Positions 18,968 to 28,115 of a DNA stretch of 64,000 nucleotides are shown piece by piece (within the stretch, counting starts at the first letter, position 1; each line of letters begins with the position of its first letter). The notes beneath the pieces are model-generated. The model made no database searches, was not told the origin of the DNA, and saw only the letters and a program-made list of their open reading frames with translations. A program made the position numbers and the translations under genes. The DNA is from Edwardiiplasma whartonense (lineage in GTDB: Bacteria > Bacillota_I > Bacilli_A > Mycoplasmatales > Mycoplasmataceae), in NCBI RefSeq assembly GCF_023566315.1, contig NZ_JAKNSU010000001.1; one strand, given 5' to 3'.

Positions 18968-20893
18968 ATGGCTGAAGAAAAAAAACAAAATAATGAATAT
19001 AATTCTGACTCGATTCAAGTCTTAAAAGGTTTAGAAGCAGTAAGAGTTCGTCCAGGAATGTATATTGGTTCAACTGGATCATCTGGGTTACACCACTTAG
19101 TTTGAGAAATTATTGATAACTCAATCGATGAAGTGATGGCTGGTCAAGCGAATAAAATTGATATCAAAATTACTGCAGAAAATGAAATTATTGTTCAAGA
19201 TAACGGACGAGGAATCCCGGTAGGAATTAATCAAGATAGTGGTAAAACTGGTTTAGAACTGGTGTTCACCCAATTGCATGCTGGAGGAAAATTTAACTCT
19301 GATAGTTATAAAATTTCAGGAGGATTACACGGGGTTGGGGCTAGTGTTGTCAATGCTTTAAGTTTGTATGTTGATGTGCAAGTGTGAAGGGATGGAAATA
19401 TTTACCACCAAAGGTTTTTTGATGGAGGAACCCAACAAACTGAATTAAAAGTTTTAGGAGAAACTCCAACTACTGGAACAATTGTTTGTTTTAAACCTGA
19501 TCCAGAAATTTTTAAAGAAACCACTGTTTTTGTCTATGACACCATCAAAAATAAGGTAAAACAATTAGCCTATTTAAATAAGGGAGTTGTGATTAACTTA
19601 ACTGATGAAAGAACCAATAAAAAAGTTACTTTCCATTTTCCTAACGGAATTATTGACTATGTTAAGGAAACTAATCAAGGAAAAAACGCTATTAATCAAG
19701 AAGTTTTTTATGCTGATGGTTTAGTTAATAATATTGAAGTCGAAGTTGCGCTCCAATATAATGCCGAGTACAACGATGATTTAGCTTCATTTGTAAATAA
19801 CATTAATACTCGGGATGGGGGAACTCACGAAGAAGGATTCAAACAAGCTTTAGTTCGAATTTTTAACCGTTATGCTAATGAAAAAGATTCAAAAAATAAA
19901 ACTAATTCTTCGCGTTTTACTTGAGATGACATTAAAGAGGGAATGACTACTGTAATCAGTGTTAAACATACTGATCCTCAATATGAAGGGCAAACTAAAA
20001 CTAAATTGGCAAACCCTGATGCTAAAAATGCAGTTGATTTAGTTGTTGGTGAAAAATTAGAAGACTATTTATGAGGAAACCCTGATGATGCGGCATTGAT
20101 TTTAGAAAAATTGCAAACTTCGCAACGATCAAGATTTGCTGCTCAACGAGCACGTGAAGAAACTAGAAGAAAATCAGTTCTTGATAAGTTTGATTTACCA
20201 GGAAAACTAGCTGATTGTGCTTCTAAAGACCCAGAATTTGCTGAACTTTACATTGTCGAAGGAGATTCTGCAGGAGGAAGTGCCAAACAAGGACGAAATA
20301 GTAAATATCAAGCTATTCTTCCTTTGAAAGGGAAAGTTTTGAATGTTGAAAAAGTTCAACCAACCAAGGTTTTTAACAACAACGAAATTAAAACGATGAT
20401 TACTGCAATTGGAGCAGGAGTTAAAGAAGATTTTGATATTAGTAAAATTCGTTATGGCAAAATTGTCATCATGACTGATGCTGATGTCGATGGAGCTCAC
20501 ATTAGAACGTTATTGTTAACTTTTTTCTATCGTTACATGCGTCCATTAATTCAAAGTGGTAATGTCTTTATTGCTCAACCACCACTTTATAAAATTGAAG
20601 CAGGAAAACAAGTAGCTTATGCTTATACTGATAAAGAATTAGAAGACTTTAAGAGTAAGGAATTTGCTAATAGACGTTACACAATTCAACGTTATAAAGG
20701 TTTAGGAGAAATGGATCCACAACAATTGTGAGAAACCACAATGGATCCAAAAGAACGGATGATGTTGCAAATTAATTTAGAAGATGCGGCTATTGCTAAC
20801 GAAGTGTTTGGGAATTTAATGGGAGAAGATCCTGAATTAAGACGCCAATTTATTCAAGAGAATGCTGAATATGTTAAAAACCTTGATTTTTAA
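18968..20893 (+). CDS. gyrB: DNA gyrase subunit B
   Basis: GyrB supplies the ATPase that powers negative supercoiling by the A2B2 gyrase. The 641 residues include the GHKL ATPase motifs EIIDNSIDEVMAG and DNGRGIPV, the Gly-rich KISGGLHGVGASVVNALS, the transducer region, and the Toprim domain with YIVEGDSAGGSAKQGRN and MTDADVDGAHIRTLLL. It ends near DPELRRQFIQENAEYVKNLD. The start is ATG 18968. Several UGA-Trp codons split the frame. GyrB rather than ParE is chosen from the dnaA-dnaN-gyrB-gyrA order and from the GyrA box in its partner. A nucleoside deoxyribosyltransferase gene lies between gyrB and gyrA. Confidence 0.97.
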
Positions 20894-20922
20894 CAATTAA
20901 CTTAAGAAAGAGAAATAAATTT

Positions 20923-21495
20923 ATGACAAAGAAAATTATTTACAACGCTGGATCAATGTTTAACGAAGCGCAGTGAGATCAAAGAAAAAGAGAGGGAGCA
21001 GTTTTGCGTGAACTTTTTCCTGATTATGAGATTAAAAATCCAGTAGATTTTGATACTAATCAAGGCACTGCTCCAACCAACAAAGAGATTTTTGAGTTAG
21101 ATTATGCAGGACTAAAAGCAGCAGAATATGTGATTTTAGAGATTGATGGTTGAGATTCAGGAACACATATGGAATTTGGATTAGTTGTTGAAATGGCAAA
21201 GAATAATCCTGATAAACGACTTTATCCAATTATTTCTGATTTTAGATATAAACAAGGAATCATTAAGGGTGAAATTGTTGGTTTTGGTTTAAATGAAATG
21301 ATTACTGGTGCTTTCTATGATGAAGATTTAAATTCTGGAGATGTACCTAGACTTACTTTGTGTGATTCTCACCAATCAGCTCGTGAAGCTATCAAAGCTT
21401 TTGAAACTGGTGATTTAAAAGATTACCGACAAAGGTTTGATATTAAACACTTGTATCATGATAGTGAAAGTGTTTATCACGGTTTTGAAAAATAA
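20923..21495 (+). CDS. Nucleoside 2-deoxyribosyltransferase family protein
   Basis: These enzymes exchange the base of 2'-deoxynucleosides in salvage, important where deoxynucleotide synthesis is limited. The 190-residue protein has the family pattern: an N-terminal strand IIYNAGSMFNEAQWDQRKR, an acidic DYAGLKAAEYVILEIDG, and WDSGTHMEFGLVVEM with the DSG...E motif that holds the catalytic Glu. Length fits PF05014 members (about 150-200). The ATG at 20923 follows gyrB by 29 bases and gyrA starts 18 bases after its stop, so it is embedded in the gyrase operon. It carries a UGA-Trp like its neighbours and shows no sign of foreign origin. Confidence 0.85.
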
Positions 21496-21513
21496 TAGAA
21501 AGGAAACCTTAAA

Positions 21514-24075
21514 ATGAGTGAAAAAGAAGAATTTGGCCATGGCCGCTTAGAACCAATTGATATTGCAACCGAAGTTCGTCGTGACTTTTTAGAATACTCA
21601 ATGAGTGTTATTGTTTCACGTGCTTTACCAGATTTGCGTGATGGGCTAAAACCAGTGCATCGGAGAATTATTTATGCGATGGATAACTTGAAGATTACAG
21701 CTAACCAACCGCACAAAAAGTCTGCACGAATTGTAGGAGAAGTGATTGGGAAGTATCACCCTCACGGAGATACTGCTGTTTATGATTCGATGGTCAGAAT
21801 GGCTCAGGATTTCTCTTATCGTTATCCTCTGGTTGATGGTCATGGAAACTTTGGCTCAATCGATGGGGATGGCGCTGCTGCAATGCGTTATACTGAAGCC
21901 AGATTAACAAAAATGTCTGGTTATTTAATTAAAGATATTGATATGGAAACTGTTCCTTTCATTGATAACTATGATGCTTCTGAAATTGAACCAGCCTACT
22001 TAACTGGTTATTTTCCTAACCTTTTAGCTAATGGAGCAATGGGAATTGCTGTGGGAATGGCTACTAATATTCCTCCTCATAACTTAATTGAGGTGAATAA
22101 TGCAATTATTGCTTATATTAATAACCCCCAAATTACAATTGATCAATTATTAGATGATTATATTCAAGGTCCAGACTTCCCGACCGGAGCATTAATGACT
22201 AACGGAAAATCAATGCGAGAAGGTTATAAAACTGGTAAGGGTAGTGTGCGTATGCGTGCGAAAACCAAGACCGAAAACTATAAAGGTCGAGACCGAATTA
22301 TTGTCACTGAAATTCCTTACCAAACCAATAAAGTTAAGATTATTGAAAAAATCGCTGATTTGGTTCGTAATAAAGAAATTAACGGAATTAGTGATATTCG
22401 TGATGAATCTAACCTAAAAGAAGGAATTAAAGTTGTGATTGACCTAAAAAAAGAGGCTAATCCAGAATTGATTCTTTCCCAATTGTTCCGTCAAACTCCT
22501 TTACAGAGCAGTTTTTCAATTAATTTATTAGCGTTGCGAAATAATGTTCCTGAACTCTTGGATTTAAAATCAATTATTCGTTATTATGTTGATTATCAAC
22601 TAGAAATTATTGTGAAACGTTCACTTTTTGAACAAACAAAAAAACAAGCACGTTTACATATTTTAGAAGGTTTAAGCAAAGCATTGGATTACATCGATCC
22701 AATCATTAAAACGATTCGTGATTCGCAAAGTGTGGAAATTGCTAGAAATGCTTTAATGACTACTTATGAATTTGATGAAGACCAAGTTAAAGCGATCTTG
22801 GAAATGAGCCTGCAACGTTTAGTTGGTTTAGAACAAGAAAAAATTCATACTGAAATGAATGAAATTTCTACTCGTTTAGATTATTTGAACTTATTAATTA
22901 ATGATTCTTCAGAACAGAACCAAGTTTTAATCAATCAATTAAATGAAATTAGTGAAAAATTTGGTGATGCTCGTCGAACTGAAACCATTTCTGATGGATT
23001 ATTAAATATTGATGATGAAGATTTAATTCCTGATCAAAAAATGATTATCTTACTTTCTCAAGAAGGTAACTTGCGTAGAGTTGACCCAAACGAATTTAAG
23101 GTTCAAAAACGTGGTGGTCGCGGAATTAATGTTAATAGTAATAACAATGATCCGATTGTAATTGCAGCAATGGGTAAAACTCGTGACTGAGTCATGATGT
23201 TTACTGATTCTGGAAAAGTGTTCCGGGTAAAAGCTTACCAAGTGCAACAATATTCACGAAATTCAAAGGGAATTCCTGCACTTAACTTTTTACCAGGTTT
23301 AACTAAAGAAGATAAAATTACTGCCATTCTTCCGCTTAGAAATAATAAAGAAAAATTCAAGTATTTAGTATTTGTTACTGAAAAAGGAACAATTAAGAAG
23401 ACTGAAATTGAAAACTTTAACCGGGTAAACCAAAACGGAAAAATTGCCATCTCTTTAAAAGAGGGTGACCGTTTAATTACAGTCTTACCAACCACTGGTG
23501 AAGAAACCATCTTTATTGCAACAACTCTTGGTAAAGTAATTCGCATTGATGAACGCATTGTTCGTTCTTTATCTAGAACTGCTACTGGAGTAAAAGGAAT
23601 TAAGTTAGAAGAACATGATGAGGTAGTGGGAGCGACAACTTCATTTGGAACTGATGAAATTATTACCATTTCTTCAAAAGGTAATTTCAAAAAAACCAAG
23701 ATTGATCAATACCGTATTAGTGGAAGAAATGGTAAAGGGGTTAAGGTTATGGACCTTAATGAAGGAAAATTTAGTGGTTTATTAGCTGCTAGAGAAACTG
23801 ATTTACTCCTAATCATTTCAAGTGATGGTAACTTGATTAAAACTAAAGTTAGTGCTATTCCGACTCTTTCAAGAACTGCCAGGGGAGTAAAAGGAATTAA
23901 TTTAGGTTCTAACCAAGAAATTAGTGCTGTTGCTTTAGAGTACAATAAGCATGGGTTAGAAGATCTTGATTATGAGGAAAACTTTGAACCAACCATCATT
24001 TTTGACAATGATGATCAGACAATTGATATCACGCAAATTTTTGATAATGATGATGATTTAACTATTACTGAATAA
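21514..24075 (+). CDS. gyrA: DNA gyrase subunit A
   Basis: GyrA cuts and rejoins DNA and wraps it for supercoiling. The 853 residues start at ATG 21514 behind AGAAAGGAAA. The active tyrosine is Y126 in AAMRYTEARL. The quinolone-resistance region reads HPHGDTAVYDS, with Thr at 87 and Asp at 91 (E. coli Ser83 and Asp87 positions). The GyrA box QKRGGRG (about residues 531-537) and a six-bladed C-terminal domain with repeated LITVLPTTGEE- and GTIKKT-like strands separate it from ParC. The tail is acidic (DNDDDLTITE). One UGA-Trp lies at residue 560. A strong terminator follows. Confidence 0.98.
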
Positions 24076-24105
24076 AAAAACTCCTTAAGAAAATAAGGAG
24101 TTTTT
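24076..24105 (+). terminator. gyrA terminator
   Basis: AAAAACTCCTTA pairs with TAAGGAGTTTTT around a six-base loop, directly after the gyrA TAA. It could also serve the minus-strand membrane genes that end at 24143. Confidence 0.9.
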
Positions 24106-24142
24106 CTTTGCTCGTATTCACAATACTAAATAGATAGGATTA

Positions 24143-24859
24143 TTAATCTACTAAAATTTGTTGAGTAGAAGAATTGGTTGTATTTTTTTTAAAGAAATAA
24201 TGAGATTCTTTTTGATTAATTGTTTTCAATAACAAATAAAATCAACTAATAGGAAATCCGAATCAACTTAAAACTTCAAAGACCTTTTTAGGATGATAAT
24301 TGTTAATCACCAAAAAAATAGAACTAATAATCAAGATTAATCCAATAATAATTCCAATACCTGAAATGATTAAATCGATACCATTTGGAATGTCAAGATG
24401 GTGACTTTTTGCTATATAGTTTAAGATAAAATTTCAAAACATTTCTCTAATTGAAACTAAAATCACAACTATTCCAAAAGCTAAATTAATTCCAAAAATT
24501 ACTCACAAAAGCGTTAATCCATTTTGTTCATTTGTTGTTTTACTAATTACTTCTTTTGACTTTCTTGATTCAATAAAATCAATAATTAAAAAAGGGATAC
24601 TAATAGGAAGGATTAATAAAGCTGGAAGTTTTCACAACCAAAATCCTTTGCCAACATTAGTGATTCAACAAAGACTTGAAATGAAGGCAAAAATAAAAGC
24701 TACTGTAACTATTCAAGAAAAAATAATGTTTATACCTGTATCGCCAGCATATCAAGGCGGATTGATAACATTCAAAATTGCTGTAAACAATTCTTCAATA
24801 CCAAGACAAGCACTGAAAATGCAAATTAAGGAAAGTAGAACCTTTTTGGTTGTTTGCAT
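24143..24859 (-). CDS. Hypothetical membrane protein, paralogue A of a tandem pair
   Basis: The 238-residue protein begins MQTTKKVLLSLICIFSACLG and carries about five hydrophobic segments (near residues 7-30, 44-66, 78-95, 118-140, 160-187) and a polar tail with HYFFKKNTTN. It has many UGA-Trp codons and therefore is invisible to standard ORF finding. It shares with its upstream neighbour the blocks WLWKLPALLILPISIPFLI + ID(F/Y)(I/L)ES(R/K), and YHPKKVFEVLS near the C-terminus. I do not recognise the family. Its ATG overlaps the stop of paralogue B by one base (TAATG), so translation is probably coupled. The pair lies between gyrA and serS, on the strand opposite to both. Confidence 0.7.
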
Positions 24860-25515
24860 TACTTGTTAGGATCTTTCTCTATTTTTACAATATTTTTATG
24901 TTTAATGAAGAAGCAGATTCCCTTTTCATCAATTCTTTCTAAGGACAGATAGAATCAATTGAATATCAAACCACTTAAACTTAAAACTTTAAACACTTTT
25001 TTTGGATAATAAAAATTAATAATTAAGAAAACCGAACCAAGAGCAAGTAAGAATAAAACGACTAATTCTTCTCAAAATAGTGCTTCTGTGGTATTGGAAA
25101 AGTATTTTATATTGTGTGCTATAAGTCACGGCAGTCCTTTTAGCGAAGAAAAAACGATAATAAAAGTAAAAATAAGTAAATTTATAATGAATAATATTCA
25201 AACTATTATCATCTTAGTTTTTCTATTCATTGGTTCTTGAATTATTATTGTTCTTTTAGATTCAAGATAATCAATAATTAAAAAAGGAATACTGAATGGC
25301 AGAATTAATAATGAGGGTAACTTTCATAATCAAAAATTATTAATATCGTTCATTCAACAAATGCTAGAAATAGCTGCACATAAGAAAACAAACGAAGTAA
25401 ACCAAACAAGGATAATATTAATCCCTTTACTGTGGAGTAAATCAAACATATAAGGAGCAAGAACAATACTTGAGATAAGTGTTAAAGACAATAAAATTTT
25501 CTTAGTTATTTGCAT
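24859..25515 (-). CDS. Hypothetical membrane protein, paralogue B of a tandem pair
   Basis: The 218-residue protein begins MQITKKILLSLTLISSIVLA and has five hydrophobic segments in the same layout as paralogue A, with the shared blocks FWLWKLPSLLILPFSIPFLI and YYPKKVFKVLS. It lacks about twenty residues after the first segment relative to A and has a shorter polar tail with lysines. No lipobox or enzymatic motif is visible. Its stop codon overlaps the start of A, which indicates one transcript. A 19-codon ORF ends three bases before its ATG. The function is unknown; a two-component membrane complex made of diverged copies is one possibility. Confidence 0.7.
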
Positions 25516-25517
25516 GA

Positions 25518-25577
25518 TTATTTGTTAGAACCTCATCCTAAAGTTAATGAGCCTAAAATCGATAATAATATATTCAC
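25518..25577 (-). CDS. Possible 19-residue peptide upstream of the paired membrane proteins
   Basis: A GTG at 25577 behind AGGAAAA opens a frame of 19 residues, MNILLSILGSLTLGWGSNK, ending in TAA two bases before the ATG of paralogue B. It is hydrophobic and resembles the start of the lipoprotein signal peptides of this genome but has no Cys. It may be a leader peptide, a small membrane peptide, or a remnant of a lipoprotein gene. Chance cannot be excluded at this length. Confidence 0.3.
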
Positions 25578-25747
25578 ATTTTCCTTTCGTGGAAAATTCT
25601 AATCTCCACTTTTTCATTATATGCTTACAGATAAACTTATTGGTGTTTACTGATTAAATTTTGTTGAAATAAATCTGTTAATTAAGTATTTATGTTTAAA
25701 CCTGATTTCTTTCTTTTGGAAAATATTTTCTTAATTTAATTAACGAT

Positions 25748-25753
25748 TATAAT
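25748..25753 (+). promoter_or_regulatory. -10 element for serS
   Basis: TATAAT lies 28 bases before the serS start. The rest of the gap (25578-25747) shows no T-box hallmark (no AGGGTGG-type antiterminator block and no terminator hairpin), so tRNA-responsive control is not supported. Confidence 0.5.
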
Positions 25754-25781
25754 TTATTTATAACTAAAAGGGAGTTTAACG

Positions 25782-27047
25782 ATGTTAGATATTAATTTTA
25801 TTGAAGCCAACCAAAAAGAGGTCGTTAAACGTTTGAATTCTCGTAATGCTGATTACACTAGCGACGTCCACAAGATAGTAGAGTTAAACCACCAACGAAA
25901 ACTAATTTTAATTGATGTTGAAAAGTTAAAAAGTGATCGTAACAATTTGTCAAAAACTATTGGTGAACTAGTTCGAGCAAAAAAGAATGATGAGGTTGAA
26001 TCAATCAAGACCAGGGTTGGTAAAATTAACCAAGCTATTACTAGGTATGATGAACAACTTAAAGAAGTTAATTACCTATTGGACCATTTTTTACGTACCA
26101 TTCCTAATCTTCCTGATGCTGAAATCAAAGTCGGTATTGATGAAAATGATAATCAAGAAATCCGTAGATGGGGCGATGAAAAGAAAAAAGAGCAAACAGT
26201 CCCTCATTGGGAGATTGCTACGAAATTAAATTTAGTTGATTTTGATTTGGGTGCAAAATTAAGTGGTTCACGTTTTGTGGTTTATACCAACCAAGGGGCA
26301 AAAATGGTGCGAGCTTTAGCAGATTTATTGATTCAGTCTCATACTAATCACGATTATCAAGAAATGTTTGTTCCAGTAATTGTGAACCAAGAATTAATGT
26401 ATGGAACAGGACAATTACCTAAGTTTGCTGAGGACGCTTATATTACTGGGAATCAGTATTTAATTCCCACTGCTGAAGTACCCTTAACTAATATTCATGC
26501 TAACGAGATTCTTGATTTAAAAACATTACCAAAAAAATATGTGGCTTTTAGTCAATGTTTTCGTCAAGAAGCTGGAAGTGCAGGAAGAGACACTAAAGGA
26601 TTAATTCGTTTGCACCAATTTAATAAAGTGGAGCTAGTAAAAATTGTTGAACAAAAAAATTCAGTCCAAGAATTAGAACTATTAGTTGAGGATGCCCAAG
26701 TAATCTTAGAGCTTTTTGATTTACCTTATCGCGTGGTGGAGTTATGTACTGGGGATTTAGGTTTTAGTGCGACAAAAACTTATGATTTAGAAGTTTGGTT
26801 TCCATCACAAAATAAATATCGAGAAATTTCTTCTTGTTCTAATTGCGGTGATTTTCAAGCACGGAACATGATGATTCGTTATAAGGATGATAATAATGAA
26901 ACAAAATTAGCACATACTCTTAATGGAAGTGGAGTGGCAATCGATCGCTTGATTGCTGCTATTTTAGAAAACTATTATGATGGAGAAAAACTTGTTCTAC
27001 CCGCTAAATTACAACCTTACTTTAATGGTGAAAAATTCTTAAAGTAA
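25782..27047 (+). CDS. serS: Seryl-tRNA synthetase
   Basis: SerS charges tRNA-Ser. The 421-residue class II synthetase starts MLDINFIEANQKEVVKRLNS, has the long N-terminal coiled-coil arm (about residues 30-100) that holds the tRNA, motif 2 FRQEAGSAGRDTKGLIRLHQ and motif 3 LNGSGVAIDRLIAAI. Length is normal. All three Trp codons are TGG, in contrast to most neighbours that use TGA. GGGAG lies before the ATG. It opens the serS - SRP RNA - tadA - dnaX segment that also occurs in Bacillus subtilis. Confidence 0.97.
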   Translation: MLDINFIEANQKEVVKRLNSRNADYTSDVHKIVELNHQRKLILIDVEKLKSDRNNLSKTIGELVRAKKNDEVESIKTRVGKINQAITRYDEQLKEVNYLLDHFLRTIPNLPDAEIKVGIDENDNQEIRRWGDEKKKEQTVPHWEIATKLNLVDFDLGAKLSGSRFVVYTNQGAKMVRALADLLIQSHTNHDYQEMFVPVIVNQELMYGTGQLPKFAEDAYITGNQYLIPTAEVPLTNIHANEILDLKTLPKKYVAFSQCFRQEAGSAGRDTKGLIRLHQFNKVELVKIVEQKNSVQELELLVEDAQVILELFDLPYRVVELCTGDLGFSATKTYDLEVWFPSQNKYREISSCSNCGDFQARNMMIRYKDDNNETKLAHTLNGSGVAIDRLIAAILENYYDGEKLVLPAKLQPYFNGEKFLK

Positions 27048-27057
27048 GTAGAATTAA

Positions 27058-27066
27058 TGATAAAAT
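27058..27066 (+). promoter_or_regulatory. Extended -10 promoter of the SRP RNA gene
   Basis: TGATAAAAT lies directly before the SRP RNA gene, at the right distance for a start at about 27072. No convincing -35 is visible. Confidence 0.5.
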
Positions 27067-27071
27067 AATGT

Positions 27072-27155
27072 TGCCATTATAAAGATTGCATCTGAATCTA
27101 GTCAGGACCGGAAGGTAGCAGCTATAAGGAAACGCGTCTTGTATAGTGGTTTTTC
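27072..27155 (+). ncRNA. ffs: Signal recognition particle RNA, small bacterial (4.5S) type
   Basis: The core GTCAGGACCGGAAGGTAGCAGC region (27101-27122) is the conserved Ffh-binding tip of SRP RNA: the GGAA tetraloop and the asymmetric loop. Flanking CCATTATA and TATAGTGG pair to close the outer stem, and a T-rich run ends the gene. Ends are approximate. It forms the ribonucleoprotein that brings ribosomes to the membrane. It lies between serS and tadA, as in Bacillus. Confidence 0.92.
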
Positions 27156-27173
27156 TTTTGTGAGGTTAAGAAA

Positions 27174-27614
27174 ATGGAAAACGAATACTTTAATGAATTA
27201 ATGGTTTTAGCCGATTTGGCTTTAAGTAGTGATGATATCCCTGCAAGTGCGATTATTATTGATCAAGACCAAAACATTATTGCTAAGTCATATAACAACC
27301 GGATGAAAACTAAAACAATTTGTGGTCATGCTGAAATTAATGCCATTAACGATGCCTTCCAAATAAAGACTACTAACAATCTTAAGGGGTGCAAAATCTA
27401 TACTAGTCTTGAGCCTTGTGATATGTGTTTTGGGGCAATTCGTCAGGCAAGAATTGATGAAATCTGTTATGTGATTGATAATAATAAAAACACAGTGACT
27501 AAAAGCTTTGCTTTAAATAGCAGAGAAGTCATTTTAAAAAAGGCAGGAACTAGAGAACAAGAAAAAATTTATCAAACGAAATTAAGAACTTTTTTTGATG
27601 ATAATTTACGATAA
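27174..27614 (+). CDS. tadA: tRNA-specific adenosine deaminase
   Basis: TadA converts adenosine 34 of tRNA-Arg (ACG) to inosine. The 146 residues have the zinc-dependent deaminase motifs HAE (residues 55-57, in ICGHAEINAIND) and SLEPCDMCFGAIRQARI (PCxMC, second zinc ligand pair). The length is typical. GTGAGGTTAAG lies before the ATG. Position after the SRP RNA and before dnaX matches the conserved order; guanine or cytosine deaminases have different surroundings. The C-terminal half is less conserved. It ends at a shared terminator. Confidence 0.92.
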   Translation: MENEYFNELMVLADLALSSDDIPASAIIIDQDQNIIAKSYNNRMKTKTICGHAEINAINDAFQIKTTNNLKGCKIYTSLEPCDMCFGAIRQARIDEICYVIDNNKNTVTKSFALNSREVILKKAGTREQEKIYQTKLRTFFDDNLR

Positions 27615-27639
27615 AAAATCGCTGATTAAGCGATTTTTT
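27613..27639. terminator. Bidirectional terminator between tadA and the HxlR gene
   Basis: AAAAAATCGCT (27613-27623) pairs with AGCGATTTTTT (27629-27639) around GATTA. The tadA stop and the last codons of the HxlR gene lie within it. Confidence 0.88.
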
Positions 27640-27964
27640 CAATTGGTTTAAAATTTTTATTGCCAAATTCGGTAACGGCACTGATAATCGGAATTAAGTC
27701 ATTCCCGATTTGGCTTAGTTTATATTCAACCCTCAACGGACCATTATGAATCTCATCTCGATTAATTATCTTTTGAGATTCTAACTCTTTCAACGAAACA
27801 CTTAACATTTTTTCAGAGATGTTAGGAATTTCTCGTTTGATTTGGTTAAAACGTAATGTCCCATTTATTAACTTATAAACGATTAAAATCTTCCATGGTG
27901 TATTAATGACTTCAAGGGTCTTGGCCACGGGACAAAATTTATCATCTAACATATATTTTTTCAT
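27626..27964 (-). CDS. HxlR-family winged-helix regulator
   Basis: HxlR proteins are small winged-helix transcription factors, often sensing redox or electrophiles. The 112 residues have the conserved N-terminal Cys-Pro (C11) of KFCPVAKTLEVINTPWKILI, a winged helix with RFNQIKREIPNISEKMLSVS and LKELESQKIINRDEI, and the wing VEYKLSQIGNDLIP. The single Cys at 11 is the typical redox Cys of the family. The start is ATG 27964. It is divergent from dnaX, separated by 151 bases. Its target is unknown; no linked oxidoreductase is visible. Confidence 0.88.
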   Translation of the reverse strand: MKKYMLDDKFCPVAKTLEVINTPWKILIVYKLINGTLRFNQIKREIPNISEKMLSVSLKELESQKIINRDEIHNGPLRVEYKLSQIGNDLIPIISAVTEFGNKNFKPIEKIA

Positions 27965-28083
27965 TTGTTCTCAAACTCATTTCTCATAAATCACTCATAG
28001 AATTTATACACCCAAATTTTGTAAATATCTATGTTTTTTCATAGCAAAAAGTTAGCGAAAAGAAAAAAAGAAACATTTAATTA

Positions 28084-28089
28084 TATAAT
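28084..28089 (+). promoter_or_regulatory. -10 element of the dnaX operon
   Basis: TATAAT lies 26 bases before the dnaX ATG; AAGGAG follows at 28091-28096 and a nearer GAGGTGAAA acts as the ribosome site. The gap to the divergent HxlR gene is 151 bases. Confidence 0.5.
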
Positions 28090-28115
28090 TAAGGAGCAAA
28101 AGAGGTGAAAACGAA

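Noticed and set aside
18968..24075. ParE/ParC (topoisomerase IV) instead of GyrB/GyrA
   Set aside because: The A subunit has a GyrA box QKRGGRG and the location next to dnaA-dnaN is that of gyrase.
25578..25781. T-box riboswitch upstream of serS
   Set aside because: No antiterminator consensus, no terminator hairpin and too little space for the specifier stem.
27174..27614. Cytidine or guanine deaminase
   Set aside because: The HAE and PCxMC motifs fit several deaminases, but the length, N-terminus and position after the SRP RNA and before dnaX point to TadA.
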